The notes: generated from the letters alone by a model not told the origin. DNA of 64,000 nucleotides from Blastococcus sp. CT_GayMR19 (GCF_004570385.1 NZ_SPQL01000004.1:1-64000); one strand, 5' to 3'; numbered from the stretch's first letter, positions 16,438 through 25,622 are shown. A program made the numbers and translations.

Positions 16438-16461
16438 GCGCCCCACGCTAGGCGCCGGAGG

Positions 16462-16956
16462 TCACCGGGGCAGGAGCGCCTCGACCGCGCTGCGCACCTC
16501 GGGGGCGTCGGGCGCGACGTTCGGCCGGAAGCGGGCGGCGACGGCACCGTCGGGCGCGACGAGCCACTTCTCGAAGTTCCACTGGACCGGCCCGGCCTCC
16601 CCGGCGGCGTCGGGCGCCTCGGTGAGCTGCCGGAACACCGGGTGGGCGTCGGCGCCGTTGACGTCGACCTTGCCCGTCATCGGGAAGGTGACGCCGTACG
16701 TGGCCGAGCAGAACTCGGCGATCTCCTCCGCCGTGCCGGGCTCCTGGCCCGCGAACTGGTTGCACGGCACGCCGACCACGGTGAAGCCGCGGCCCGCGTA
16801 CTCCTCGTGCAGCGCCTCGAGCGCACCGTACTGCGGGGTCAGCCCGCAGCGGCTGGCGACGTTCACCACGAGGGCGGTCCTCCCGGCGGTCAGGGCGCCG
16901 AGCGTCGTCGGCTCGCCCTGCAGCGTGGTGACCGGCAATTGGAGGAGGTCGCTCAT
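16462..16956 (-). CDS. Glutathione peroxidase-family (thiol) peroxidase
   Basis: Cys-type GPx homologue of 164 residues. The peroxidatic Cys37 is in NVASRCGLTPQY, the Gln in NQFAGQEP and the Trp-Asn pair in WNFEKWLV, the standard tetrad. Cysteine in place of selenocysteine and the lack of an oligomerisation loop point to a thioredoxin- or mycothiol-dependent peroxidase that removes hydroperoxides in the cytoplasm. It lies 24 bases upstream of the nitroreductase gene and may be cotranscribed with it and DUF2237. Confidence 0.92.
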   Translation of the reverse strand: MSDLLQLPVTTLQGEPTTLGALTAGRTALVVNVASRCGLTPQYGALEALHEEYAGRGFTVVGVPCNQFAGQEPGTAEEIAEFCSATYGVTFPMTGKVDVNGADAHPVFRQLTEAPDAAGEAGPVQWNFEKWLVAPDGAVAARFRPNVAPDAPEVRSAVEALLPR

Positions 16957-16998
16957 GCGGGCGGCAGCGTCGCGTCGCCGTCGTTCATTCCGGACGAT

Positions 16999-17403
16999 TC
17001 ATTCCAGGCCGCTCACGTCGTCCGGGACGTCGACGGCGTGCTGCCGCAGGGCCTCGAGCGGCACGATGTCCAGCGCGCGGGCGTTGGTGGCGGCCAGCAC
17101 GACGCCGGTCGCCGTCCCGGCCTGGTAGGCCTGCAACCACCGGATCGCGACGACGCACCAGCGGTCGCCCGGCTTCAGGCCGGGGAAGCCGTATTCCGGG
17201 CGCGGGGTGACGAGGTCGTTGCCGAGTTCCCGCTGCAGCGCGAGGAACTCCGCGGAGACGACGGAGCAGACGGTGTGGCTGCCCAGGTCCTCCGGCCCGC
17301 TCGTGCAGTGCCCGTCGCGGTAGAAGCCGGTGACCGGGTCGACGCCGCAGGGCTCCAGCGGGCCGCCCAGCACGTTGCGCTCGTCGGCGGGCTCGGGCTG
17401 CAC
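16999..17403 (-). CDS. DUF2237 family protein
   Basis: Conserved protein of 134 residues. The pattern NVLGGPLEPCG near the start, GFYRDGHC, HTVCSVV and the C-terminal RALDIVPLEAL is the signature of the DUF2237 family, whose function is unknown. The Cys residues in EPCG, GHC and TVC could bind metal. GTG 17403 has a GAGGAG-like sequence just upstream. It is divergent from the acetoacetyl-CoA synthetase gene with a 70-base gap and lies 42 bases before the GPx gene on the same strand. Confidence 0.88.
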   Translation of the reverse strand: MQPEPADERNVLGGPLEPCGVDPVTGFYRDGHCTSGPEDLGSHTVCSVVSAEFLALQRELGNDLVTPRPEYGFPGLKPGDRWCVVAIRWLQAYQAGTATGVVLAATNARALDIVPLEALRQHAVDVPDDVSGLE

Positions 17404-17473
17404 GGATGCTCCTCGGGCGGCATGGATCGGAGGCACCGTGGCCGGCGCGGCCCCAGGATGGCATCGTGCGCCC

Positions 17474-19456
17474 GTGAACGCCGAACAGACCTCGCCCGAC
17501 GTCCTCTGGCGCCCGACCCCCGACACCATCGGCGCGACCCGCCTCGCGGAGTTCGCCGCCTGGGTGACGGAGAAGCGCGGGATCTCCTTCGGGGACCCCG
17601 TCGACTACGACGCGGTGTGGCGCTGGTCGGTGGAGCACCTGGCGGAGTTCTGGGCCGACGTCGCCGGCTGGTCCGGCGTGCTGCCCGGCGTCCCCGACGA
17701 CCGGGTGCTGACCCGCCGCGAGATGCCGGGCGCCGAGTGGTTCCCGGGGACGACGCTGAACTTCGCCGAGCAGGCGCTGCGGCACGAGACCCGTGAGCAC
17801 CCGGCGCTGATCGCCGTGGCCGAGGACGGCGACCCGGTGGAGATCTCGTGGGCGTCGCTGCGCGGGCAGGTCGGCGCGTTCGCCGCCACGCTCCGGCGGC
17901 TCGGCGTCCGGCCCGGTGACCGGGTCGCGGGCTACCTGCCGAACGTGCCCGAGGCGATCGTCGCGTTCCTCGGCGCCGCCTCGATCGGGGCGGTGTGGTC
18001 CTCCTGCGCGCCCGACTTCGGCACCCGGGCGGTGCTCGACCGGTTCGTCCAGATCGAGCCGACCGTCCTGGTCGCCGTCGACGGGTACCGCTTCAACGGC
18101 AAGGAGTACGACCGCCGGGACGTCGTCGCCGAGCTGCGCGCCGCGATGCCCAGCGTCCGGACGACGATCGCCGTCCCCCGGCTGTTCCCGGACGAGCTGC
18201 CCGGCGACTCCGTGCCGTGGGCGGAGGCGGTGCGCGACGAGCAGGAGCCGGAGTTCACCCCGCTGCCCTTCGACCACCCGCTGTGGATCGTCTACTCGTC
18301 CGGGACGACGGGACTGCCCAAGGGGATCGTGCACGGGCACGGCGGCGTGGTGCTCGAGCAGCACAAGCAGTCGACGCTGCACATGGACCTGGGCGTGGGG
18401 GACCGGTTCTTCTGGTACGCCTCGACCGCCTGGATCATGTGGAACATCTCCGCCTCGGCGCTGCTCGTCGGCGCCACGGTGGTGGTCTACGACGGCGCAC
18501 CCACCTACCCATCCGTCGACGCCCTCTTCACCCTCGCCGCCCGCACGGGCATGACGTTCTTCGGCACGAGCCCCGGCTACCTCGGGGCGTGCGAGAAGGC
18601 CGGCGAGCGACCGGGCGAGCGGCACGACCTGTCCGCGGTGCGGATGGTCGGCGTGACCGGGTCGCCGCTGCCGTCGTCGACCTTCCGCTGGGTCTACGAC
18701 GCGGTCGGCCGCGACCTCTTCCTCGGCTCGCTGTCCGGGGGCACCGACGTCGCCACCGGGTTCATCGGCAGCACGCCCCTGCTGCCGGTGACGGTGGGCG
18801 AGCTGCAGCGGCCGATGCTCGCCGTCGCGGCGGCGTCCTGGAACGAGGACGGCGAACCGGTCATCGGGGAGCTCGGCGAGCTCGTGATCACCGAGCCGAT
18901 GCCGTCGATGCCGCTGTACTTCTGGAACGACCCCGACGGCACGCGCTACCGCGAGGCCTACTTCGAGCCGTGGCCCGGCGTGTGGCGGCACGGCGACTGG
19001 CTGGAGATCACTCCTCGGGGGACGTGCCTCATCACCGGGCGGTCGGACTCCACGCTGAACCGCGGCGGCGTCCGGATGGGGACGGCGGACATCTACGCGG
19101 CCGTCGAGTCGATCCCGGCCGTCGTGGACTGCGTCGTCCTCGGCGTCGAGCAGCCCGACGGCGGCTACTGGATGCCGCTGTTCGTGCAGCTGGCGCCGGG
19201 GGAGGAGCTCACCGACGAGCTGCAGGCCGACCTGAAGGCGGCCATCCGGACGCAGGCCTCACCGCGGCACGTGCCCGACGAGATCATCGCCGTCCCAGGC
19301 GTGCCGCACACCCGGACCGGCAAGCGGCTGGAGGTGCCGCTGAAGCGGCTGTTCCAGGGCGTCGACCCGGCGAAGGCGGTCAACATCGGCGCGGTGGACG
19401 ACGCGTCCGCGGTCGAGCACTACATCGCCCTCGCCCGGGACCGCGCCACCCGCTGA
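17474..19456 (+). CDS. aacS: Acetoacetate-CoA ligase
   Basis: Adenylate-forming enzyme of 660 residues, the usual length for acetoacetyl-CoA synthetase, which activates acetoacetate with ATP and CoA in the cytoplasm. The P-loop is YSSGTTGLPKG; other core motifs are FLGSLSGGTD, TPRGTCLITGRSDSTLNRGG and the C-terminal lysine in TRTGKRLEVPLK. An acetyl-CoA synthetase N-terminal-like domain covers residues 1-100. It starts at GTG 17474, 70 bases from the divergent DUF2237 gene. The acyl-CoA dehydrogenase follows after a repeat-bearing gap, so the two may act in ketone-body or fatty acid use. Confidence 0.92.
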   Translation: MNAEQTSPDVLWRPTPDTIGATRLAEFAAWVTEKRGISFGDPVDYDAVWRWSVEHLAEFWADVAGWSGVLPGVPDDRVLTRREMPGAEWFPGTTLNFAEQALRHETREHPALIAVAEDGDPVEISWASLRGQVGAFAATLRRLGVRPGDRVAGYLPNVPEAIVAFLGAASIGAVWSSCAPDFGTRAVLDRFVQIEPTVLVAVDGYRFNGKEYDRRDVVAELRAAMPSVRTTIAVPRLFPDELPGDSVPWAEAVRDEQEPEFTPLPFDHPLWIVYSSGTTGLPKGIVHGHGGVVLEQHKQSTLHMDLGVGDRFFWYASTAWIMWNISASALLVGATVVVYDGAPTYPSVDALFTLAARTGMTFFGTSPGYLGACEKAGERPGERHDLSAVRMVGVTGSPLPSSTFRWVYDAVGRDLFLGSLSGGTDVATGFIGSTPLLPVTVGELQRPMLAVAAASWNEDGEPVIGELGELVITEPMPSMPLYFWNDPDGTRYREAYFEPWPGVWRHGDWLEITPRGTCLITGRSDSTLNRGGVRMGTADIYAAVESIPAVVDCVVLGVEQPDGGYWMPLFVQLAPGEELTDELQADLKAAIRTQASPRHVPDEIIAVPGVPHTRTGKRLEVPLKRLFQGVDPAKAVNIGAVDDASAVEHYIALARDRATR

Positions 19457-19460
19457 TCCC

Positions 19461-19516
19461 GCTTCCGGTACCGAAAGCGCGGCCGGACCGGCCCGCTTCC
19501 GGTACCGGAAGCGGGC
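19461..19516. repeat. GGTACC-core palindrome doublet
   Basis: Two copies of an 18-bp palindrome with a central GGTACC. The first is GCTTCCGGTACCGAAAGC (19461-19478). The second, GCTTCCGGTACCGGAAGC (19495-19512), extends to a perfect 26-bp palindrome (19491-19516). Their starts are 34 bases apart. They begin five bases after the aacS stop. Three more copies occur at 49991, 53778 and 53811. Confidence 0.85.
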
Positions 19517-19617
19517 GTGCGGCTGGTCACGCGGAGGGATGGCGCGGTGTGCGGGGGGAGCGGGGAGCCCCCAAGGTGAACGGGATCATCCGCAGCGCCG
19601 AGGAGTGACCACCGACG

Positions 19618-20877
19618 ATGACGTCGCGCGAGAACGAGACCGCCTCAGAGACGTGGCAGCCGAAGCCGCCGGAGCTGCTGCCCCCGTGGCACACCCCCGA
19701 GCGGGAGGAACTCCAGTTCCAGGCCCGCCGGTTCGCGATGGACGAGGTGCTGCCCGTCGCCAACGAGCTCGACCCGCAGAAGGGCGAGATCCCGGCGTCC
19801 CTGCTGGACCGGCTGGCGGAGCTCGGCTGGTTCGGCATCACCGTGCCGGCCGCGCAGGGCGGCCTCGGCCACGGCGTCTTCGAGTACTGCATGGTCAGCG
19901 AGGAGCTCGCCCGCGCGTGGATGTCGACGGCCAGCATCCTGGCCCGCTCCCAGGGCCTGGGGACGGCGGTGCCCGACGCCGACCGGAGGACGGAGCTGCT
20001 GACCCGCAGCGCCCGCGGCGAGTGGATCGGTGCGATCGCGCTGTCCGAGCCCGACGCCGGCTCCGACCTGGCGGGCGTGACCACCCGCGCCGTCCTCGAC
20101 GGGGACGAGTGGGTGGTCACCGGCCGGAAGCGCTGGTGCGGCAACGCCAAGGCCGCCGACTTCATCCAGGTGCTGGTCCGCGAGCGTGATCCCGAGGAGG
20201 GCGAGTCGCGGTCGAAGGGCCTGGTGAACCTGCTGCTGGAGAAGAAGCGCGGCGAGTTCCCGGAGGGGTTGTCCGGCTACCCGATCGACAAGGTCGGCTA
20301 TCACGGCTTCCTGACCTGGGACCTCAGGTTCGACGGCGTCCGGATCCCGAGGGACAACGTCATCGACGAGGCGTCGGCCAGCGACGAGGTGGGGGACGCC
20401 GCCGCGCGGGCGGGCTTCGCCGAGGCGCAGAAGTTCCTCAACACCGCGCGGGTGCACACCGCCGCCCGCGCCGTCGGCCTGGCCCGCGCCGCGCTCGAGG
20501 ACTCGATCCTCTACCTGCAGGAGCGCGAGCAGTTCGGCCATCCGATCGGCGACTTCCAGGCGCTGCGGTTCAACGTGGCGGAGATGGCCGCGCAGATCGA
20601 GCAGTCGCGCGCCTTCTACCGCCAGGTCGCCCACCTGCTCGACCTCGGCGTCCCCTGCGAGAAGGAGGCGTCGATGGTCAAGCTCGAGGCCACCGAGATG
20701 TCCGTGCGGGTGACCAACCAGGCCATGCAGCTGCACGGCGGGAACGGCTACACCACCGAGCGGCAGGTGGAGCGGCACTGGCGGGACGCTCGCCTGACCA
20801 CGATCTTCGAGGGCACCAGCGAGATCCAGAAGCGGATCATCAGCGACCGCCTGCTGCCGAGGAGCCCGCTGAGCTGA
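19618..20877 (+). CDS. Acyl-CoA dehydrogenase
   Basis: FAD-dependent dehydrogenase of 419 residues. Diagnostic stretches are the SEPDAGSDLAGVTTRA block (flavin and substrate contacts, near residues 141-156), the REQFGHPIGDFQALRF helix, and the C-terminal GNGYTTERQVERHWRDARL followed by IFEGTSEIQ, where Glu398 is the probable catalytic base. It catalyses alpha,beta-desaturation of an acyl-CoA; chain type is not deducible. It starts with ATG 19618, 162 bases after aacS and the palindromic repeats. No enoyl-CoA hydratase or ETF gene is adjacent. Confidence 0.92.
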   Translation: MTSRENETASETWQPKPPELLPPWHTPEREELQFQARRFAMDEVLPVANELDPQKGEIPASLLDRLAELGWFGITVPAAQGGLGHGVFEYCMVSEELARAWMSTASILARSQGLGTAVPDADRRTELLTRSARGEWIGAIALSEPDAGSDLAGVTTRAVLDGDEWVVTGRKRWCGNAKAADFIQVLVRERDPEEGESRSKGLVNLLLEKKRGEFPEGLSGYPIDKVGYHGFLTWDLRFDGVRIPRDNVIDEASASDEVGDAAARAGFAEAQKFLNTARVHTAARAVGLARAALEDSILYLQEREQFGHPIGDFQALRFNVAEMAAQIEQSRAFYRQVAHLLDLGVPCEKEASMVKLEATEMSVRVTNQAMQLHGGNGYTTERQVERHWRDARLTTIFEGTSEIQKRIISDRLLPRSPLS

Positions 20878-20988
20878 GCGACATTTCCCGCTCGTCGCCA
20901 CCCGAACCCGGCGGAACCCACTGTTCGTCACCGGGAATCGGAAGGATGCTCGTCGGACCCGCCGTGCCCCGTGTGGAGGAGGAGATCC

Positions 20989-21492
20989 ATGGCCCCGTTG
21001 CTGGAGTCCCTGGCCACCGAGCCGTTCCCGCCGCAGCAGGAACCGCCGCCCCGGCTGCGGGCATCCGATGCCGACCGGGAGGCGGCCGTGCGGACGCTGC
21101 TCGATGCGATCGCCCGCGGACTCCTGACCCTGGAGGAAGGGGATGAGCGCGTGGCCGCCGCCTACGGCGCGCGCTTCCGGGACGAGCTCCCGCGGCTGAC
21201 GGCCGACCTGCCACCCGCCGCCGTGTCCGCACCGGTCGCGCCCGGGTGGCGCGCCCTCGCGCTCCTGGTCTGGCTTCAGGTGCGCACCGCCGTCGCCGGC
21301 CTCTGGCGGCGCTTCCGCGGCGGCGTCCGCTCCCGGCCCCGCCTCGCCGTCGCCACGGTCGCGCTGCTGGCCCTGCTGTCGCTCGTGGCGGCGACGTCGG
21401 GCGGGGGATTCGACGACGACGGGCACGGTGGGTACGGCGGGCACAGCGGGGACGGCTGGCACGACCACGACGACGACCACGACGACGACTGA
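20989..21492 (+). CDS. DUF1707 membrane protein with His/Asp-rich tail
   Basis: Protein of 167 residues with an N-terminal DUF1707 domain. RASDADREAAVRTLLDAIARGLLTLEEGDERVAAAY is split here as RASDADREAAV and GLLTLEEGDERVAAAY, about residues 19-54. An amphipathic linker and one membrane helix (ATVALLALLSLVAATSG, about residues 117-133) follow. The last 30 residues are Gly, His and Asp rich, ending HDHDDDHDDD. DUF1707 proteins are common single-pass actinobacterial proteins of unknown function; the acidic-histidine tail could bind divalent metal, but this is inference. ATG 20989 is chosen because AGGAGGAG lies seven bases upstream. Confidence 0.85.
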   Translation: MAPLLESLATEPFPPQQEPPPRLRASDADREAAVRTLLDAIARGLLTLEEGDERVAAAYGARFRDELPRLTADLPPAAVSAPVAPGWRALALLVWLQVRTAVAGLWRRFRGGVRSRPRLAVATVALLALLSLVAATSGGGFDDDGHGGYGGHSGDGWHDHDDDHDDD

Positions 21493-21500
21493 GCAGGCCC

Positions 21501-23210
21501 TCACCGCACCCGCAGGACCCGGGCCTCCCACGGCCGCAGCACCGCCGGATCCACGCCCTGCAGGTTCCCCAGCACGAGATCGGCGTCCCGTGCCTCCGGC
21601 AGCTGCTCGGCCAGCGGCTGGAGCGTCCGGCTGAGATTGCAGACGACGAGCAGCACCACGTCGTCCAGCGAGCGGGTGAACGCGTAGACCTCGGGATGGT
21701 CCGGGAGCAGCATCGCGAAGTCGCCGATCGCGACCACCGGTTCCTCGTGCCGCAGCGCGATCAGCCGGCGGTAGTGGGCGAGCACCGACTGCGGGTCCTG
21801 CCGCTGCCGGGCGGCGTTCCAGTCGACGTGGTCGGGGTTCACCGCCAGCCACGGGGTCCCGGTGGTGAACCCGGCGGACGGCGAGTCGTCCCACTGCACC
21901 GGCGTCCGGGCGTTGTCCCGGCTCATCCGGCGCAGCGCGGCCAGCACGTGCGCCGGGTCCGCGCCCATGGACACCGCGTGCACGTAGTGGTTGAGCGACT
22001 CGAGGTCGGAGAAGTCGTCCAGGGTGCCGAACGGGTAGTTGGCCATCCCGAACTCCTGCCCCTGGTAGACGTACGGCGTCCCCCGGTGCAGGTGCAGCAG
22101 CGTGGCCAGGCAGGTGGCGGAGTCGCGCCGGAACTCGGGGCTGTCGTCGCCGAACCGGGAGACGGCGCGCGGCTGGTCGTGGTTGTCCCAGTAGAGCGAG
22201 TTCCAGCCGACGTCGGCCAGCCCGTTCTGCCACCGCCCGAAGGACGCCTTCAGGTCCCGCATCCGCAGCGGCTGGATGTCCCACTTCGACGTCCCGTGAT
22301 CGAGCCCCACGTGCTCGAACTGGAACACCATGTCCACCTCGGCCCGCGCGGGGTCGGTGAACAGGGCCGCCTCCTCGACTGTGACCCCGGGCATCTCGCC
22401 CACCGTGAGGAAGCTGTCCTCGCGGCCGGCGAAGACCTCGCGGTGCATCTCGGCGAGGAACTCGTGGATCCGGGGACCGCAGAGGTAGGACGCCGACCCG
22501 TCGCCGAGCGCCGAACCGGGCAGCGGCGGACCGTCGTGCAGGTGGCCGTCGGGCGCGACGTCCTTGGAGATCATGTTGATGACGTCCATGCGGAAGCCGT
22601 CGACCCCCCGGTCGAGCCACCAGCGCATCATCCCGTACACCGCCTGCCGGACCTCGGGGTTCTCCCAGTTGAGGTCGGGCTGCTTGCGGTCGAAGAGGTG
22701 CAGGTAGTACTCGCCGCTGGCCTCGTCGAGCTCCCACGTGGAGCCCGAGAAGAACGCCTGCCAGTTCGTCGGCTCCGCGCCGGGGTCGCCCACCGCCATG
22801 CCGTGGCGCGGCGGGCGCCACCAGTACCAGTCGCGCTTGGGTGAGTCGGGGGACGACCGGGACTCCACGAACCACGGGTGCTCGTCGCTGGTGTGGTTGA
22901 CGACCAGGTCCATGACCAGCCGCATCCCGCGGCGGTGCAGCTCTGCGATCAGCTCGTCCAGCTGCTCGAGCGTGCCGAACAGGGGGTCGATGTCCTGGTA
23001 GTCGCTGATGTCGTAGCCGTTGTCGGCCTGCGGCGAGGGGTAGACCGGTGAGAGCCACAGGACGTCGACGCCGAGGTCGCTCAGGTGGTCCAGCCGCTGC
23101 AGGACGCCGCCGAGGTCCCCGATCCCGTCGCCGTCGGAGTCCTGGAACGAGCGCGGGTAGATCTGGTAGACGACGGCCCGGGTCCACCAGGGGGCGTCCT
23201 CAGGGGTCAC
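21501..23210 (-). CDS. GH13 alpha-glucosidase
   Basis: Glycoside hydrolase family 13 enzyme of 569 residues, probably an oligo-1,6-glucosidase or alpha-glucosidase acting on malto- or isomalto-oligosaccharides in the cytoplasm. It opens with WWTRAVVYQIYPRSFQDSDG, the usual start. Conserved regions are DLVVNHTSDEHPWF, GFRMDVINMI (nucleophile Asp209), GEMPGV (acid/base Glu272) and WDNHDQPR. Start GTG 23210 overlaps the VOC gene stop by four bases, implying coupling. No signal peptide is present. Neighbours do not encode sugar transporters, so substrate import is elsewhere. Confidence 0.92.
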   Translation of the reverse strand: MTPEDAPWWTRAVVYQIYPRSFQDSDGDGIGDLGGVLQRLDHLSDLGVDVLWLSPVYPSPQADNGYDISDYQDIDPLFGTLEQLDELIAELHRRGMRLVMDLVVNHTSDEHPWFVESRSSPDSPKRDWYWWRPPRHGMAVGDPGAEPTNWQAFFSGSTWELDEASGEYYLHLFDRKQPDLNWENPEVRQAVYGMMRWWLDRGVDGFRMDVINMISKDVAPDGHLHDGPPLPGSALGDGSASYLCGPRIHEFLAEMHREVFAGREDSFLTVGEMPGVTVEEAALFTDPARAEVDMVFQFEHVGLDHGTSKWDIQPLRMRDLKASFGRWQNGLADVGWNSLYWDNHDQPRAVSRFGDDSPEFRRDSATCLATLLHLHRGTPYVYQGQEFGMANYPFGTLDDFSDLESLNHYVHAVSMGADPAHVLAALRRMSRDNARTPVQWDDSPSAGFTTGTPWLAVNPDHVDWNAARQRQDPQSVLAHYRRLIALRHEEPVVAIGDFAMLLPDHPEVYAFTRSLDDVVLLVVCNLSRTLQPLAEQLPEARDADLVLGNLQGVDPAVLRPWEARVLRVR

Positions 23211-23596
23211 GCCGATGGCCAGGTGTGGTGCACGGCCTCGACGTTGTTGCCGTCGGGATCGCGCACGAAGACGCCGTAGTAGCCGGGGTGGTACTCCGGC
23301 CAGACCCGCGGCTCGTGCAGGATCTCGGCCCCGGCGTCCCGGGCGGCCGTGAACACCGCGTCGACGGCATCCCGCGAGGGGGCGGCGATCGCCAGGTGCA
23401 CGGGGCGGACGCCGTCGTCGACCAGCGAGCCGAGCCACAGCTTCGGGTAGTTGTCGGGGCCGCAGAGCCCGACGACGGCGCCGCCGGGGCTCTCGTGCCG
23501 CATGAGCTCGCGGACGCCGCAGGGGGCGAACACCCGCGTGTAGAACGTCGCCGCGGCGTCCACGTCCGCGACCTGCAGCGAGAGGTGATCCAGCAT
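23207..23596 (-). CDS. VOC/glyoxalase-family protein
   Basis: Vicinal-oxygen-chelate fold protein of 129 residues. It opens with MLDHLSLQVADVDAAATFYT and ends with GYYGVFVRDPDGNNVEAVHH, giving the two beta-alpha-beta-beta-beta modules. Metal-ligand-like His4 and the Glu of NNVEAV are in the usual places. Substrate unknown; relatives include glyoxalase and resistance proteins. TAGTGT at 23605-23610 on the minus strand lies eight bases before the ATG, suggesting a leaderless message. The stop overlaps the alpha-glucosidase start, an unexpected pairing. Confidence 0.85.
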   Translation of the reverse strand: MLDHLSLQVADVDAAATFYTRVFAPCGVRELMRHESPGGAVVGLCGPDNYPKLWLGSLVDDGVRPVHLAIAAPSRDAVDAVFTAARDAGAEILHEPRVWPEYHPGYYGVFVRDPDGNNVEAVHHTWPSA

Positions 23597-23722
23597 GCGT
23601 CGGGACACTAGCCGCGGCAGGGTCCGCCGGCCGTTCCGCCCTCCGCGGGCGTCCCGTAAAGCGGCTGCGTCCTGGCACTGCCGTCGGTCACCATGGACAC
23701 CCCACCCCCGAGGAGGCTTCCC

Positions 23723-25018
23723 ATGGCATCGCTGCCGCGCGCACTCGCGCCGCTGCGGCACCCTGCCTACCGGTTGCTCGCGGCGTCGATGGCACTGTCG
23801 CTGCTCAGCTCGGGGCTGTGGATCGTCTCGCTCGTCTGGCAGGTGGTCGCCCTCGACGGCGGACCGGCGCAACTGTCGCTGGTCAGCGGCCTCTCCGCGG
23901 TCGGCATGCTGGGCAGCACGCTGTTCGGTGGAGCCCTCGCCGACCGGATCCCGCAGCGGCACATCCTGGTGGCGGTCGCGCTCGTGCAGACGGCGACCAT
24001 CGCGCTGGTCGCGGCCCTGTCCCTGACCGGGCTCATCGCGGTGTGGCACCTCGCCGCGGTGTCGCTGGCCGGTGGGCTCGCGGCCGGCCTGTACTACCCG
24101 GCGTACTCCGCGCTGGTGCCGGCGCTGCTCCCCGCCGAGGACCTGCTGCCCGCCAACGGGCTGGAGGGCGTGCTGCGTCCGGTGCTGGTGGACGCCGCCG
24201 GGCCGGCCGCCGCCGCGGCGCTGGTGTCGGCGTTCTCCCCGGGGGCGGCGCTGGCCGCGACCGCGCTGGCCGCGTCCGGCGCCGCCGGGTGCGTCCTCGC
24301 GCTGCCGCCGACGCCGGTCCGCCGCGACCCCGAGGCGCCGGTCGGCGGGCTGTTCGGCGACGTCCGCGACGGGTTCCGGTACCTGGTGCGGACGCCGTGG
24401 CTGTTCGCCACGCTGGCCTTCGCCTCGCTGATGGTCCTGGCGATGATCGGCCCGCTCGAGGTGCTCATGCCCTTCGCCGTCCGCGACGCCGGCGGAGGCC
24501 CGGCGCAGCACGCGTACGTGCTGGCCGCCTTCGGCATCGGCGGGGCGCTCAGCTCGCTGGTGATCGCCTCGCTGCGGCTGCCCCGGCGCTACCTGACCGT
24601 CATGAACCTGGTGTGGGGCCTGGGCTGCGTGCCGCTGGTCGTCTTCGGGCTGAGCTCGAACATCTGGGCCATGGTGGCGGCCGGCGCCGTCACCGGGGCG
24701 TCCTTCCAGGTCGGCATGGTCATCTGGGGCACGCTGCTGCAGCGGCGGGTGCCCCCGGCGATGCTGGGCCGCGTCTCGAGCCTGGACTTCTTCGTGTCGC
24801 TGGCGTTCATGCCGGTGTCCCTCGCGCTCGCCGGGCCGGTCAGCGAGTTGATCGGCCTGACCGGAGCGTTCCTCGTCGCGGGCCTGGCTCCGCCGGTCCT
24901 CGCGGTGGTGGCGATCCTCGCCGCCCGGATGCCGGCCGACGAGATCGCGCATCCCCTGGACGCAGGGGCGGAGCCGGGCACGGAGGAGTCTCCGGCCGGC
25001 GAGCTCGACCGCGTCTGA
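23723..25018 (+). CDS. MFS efflux transporter
   Basis: Major facilitator superfamily protein of 431 residues with about twelve hydrophobic helices. After helix 2 the loop GGALADRIPQRHIL matches motif A between helices 2 and 3. The layout RALAPLRHPAYRLL at the N-terminus and the long loop near residue 200 (DVRDGFRYLVRTPWL) fit the enterobactin/macrolide exporter-like group (MFS_3). Substrate unknown. ATG 23723 has GAGGAGG seven bases upstream; an ATG at 23693 lacks this. It is divergent from the VOC gene and upstream of the FKBP gene by 82 bases. Confidence 0.88.
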   Translation: MASLPRALAPLRHPAYRLLAASMALSLLSSGLWIVSLVWQVVALDGGPAQLSLVSGLSAVGMLGSTLFGGALADRIPQRHILVAVALVQTATIALVAALSLTGLIAVWHLAAVSLAGGLAAGLYYPAYSALVPALLPAEDLLPANGLEGVLRPVLVDAAGPAAAAALVSAFSPGAALAATALAASGAAGCVLALPPTPVRRDPEAPVGGLFGDVRDGFRYLVRTPWLFATLAFASLMVLAMIGPLEVLMPFAVRDAGGGPAQHAYVLAAFGIGGALSSLVIASLRLPRRYLTVMNLVWGLGCVPLVVFGLSSNIWAMVAAGAVTGASFQVGMVIWGTLLQRRVPPAMLGRVSSLDFFVSLAFMPVSLALAGPVSELIGLTGAFLVAGLAPPVLAVVAILAARMPADEIAHPLDAGAEPGTEESPAGELDRV

Positions 25019-25100
25019 CCTCCCGGTTCCTGCGCCGCCGGGCGGCCGCTGCTTGGATGGTGGGCGGTGTCGGGAGGTTCCCGGCGCAGGAGGGAGCACC

Positions 25101-25478
25101 GTGGCCGAGCTGAGCCGACCGGACGTCGAGCCGCCCACCGGGCCGGCACCGGACGACCTCGTCATCGAGGACATCACCGTCGGCGACGGGCCCGAGGCGA
25201 CGAACGGCAGCCTGGTCAGCGCCCACTACGTCGGCGTCACGCACGACGGTGGCGAGCAGTTCGACGCCTCCTGGGACCGCGGCGACCCGCTGGAGTTCCG
25301 CCTCGGCGTCGGCATGGTCATCCAGGGCTGGGACGAGGGCATCGCCGGGATGAAGGTCGGCGGTCGCCGCCGGCTGACCATCCCCGCGCACAAGGCCTAC
25401 GGCGAGCGCGGCGCGGGCGGCGTCATCAAGCCGGGCGCGACCCTGGTCTTCGTCGTCGACCTCGTCGGCGTGAGGTAG
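25101..25478 (+). CDS. FKBP-type peptidyl-prolyl isomerase
   Basis: Small PPIase of 125 residues that catalyses cis-trans isomerisation of X-Pro bonds. The FKBP core shows VSAHYVGV, GGEQFDASW, FRLGVGMVIQGWDEGI and the C-terminal strand GATLVFVVDLVGV. AGMKVGGRRRLTIPAHKAYGERG, abbreviated here as VGGRRRLTIPAHKAYG, carries the active-site hydrophobics. No signal peptide, so cytoplasmic. GTG 25101 has AGGAGGGAG upstream. The stop at 25478 is eight bases before a repeated structured element. Confidence 0.92.
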   Translation: MAELSRPDVEPPTGPAPDDLVIEDITVGDGPEATNGSLVSAHYVGVTHDGGEQFDASWDRGDPLEFRLGVGMVIQGWDEGIAGMKVGGRRRLTIPAHKAYGERGAGGVIKPGATLVFVVDLVGVR

Positions 25479-25485
25479 TTGCACT

Positions 25486-25622
25486 GTCGTGCCGAGTGGG
25501 GCCCGGAGGGCTCCGCGCAGGCGCGACGCAACGGCTCTGCCCAGCGGGGGACGGCACGTGGCCGCGGTGCGGTCCGGAGGACCGCAGTGTCATTGCGCGG
25601 GACCCTCCGGGCCCCGCTCGGC
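25486..25622 (+). repeat. Structured intergenic element, copy 1
   Basis: Bases 25486-25592 match 36635-36742 closely over about 107 bases. An inner hairpin, TGCGGTCC-GGA-GGACCGCA (25568-25586), is kept in the second copy with changed but still paired bases. In this copy only, a 20-bp outer stem forms between 25491-25510 (GCCGAGTGGGGCCCGGAGGG) and 25603-25622, with one G-U pair. It fills the gap before the FrnE-like gene. It could be a non-coding RNA, a cis leader or a MITE-like repeat. Confidence 0.7.
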
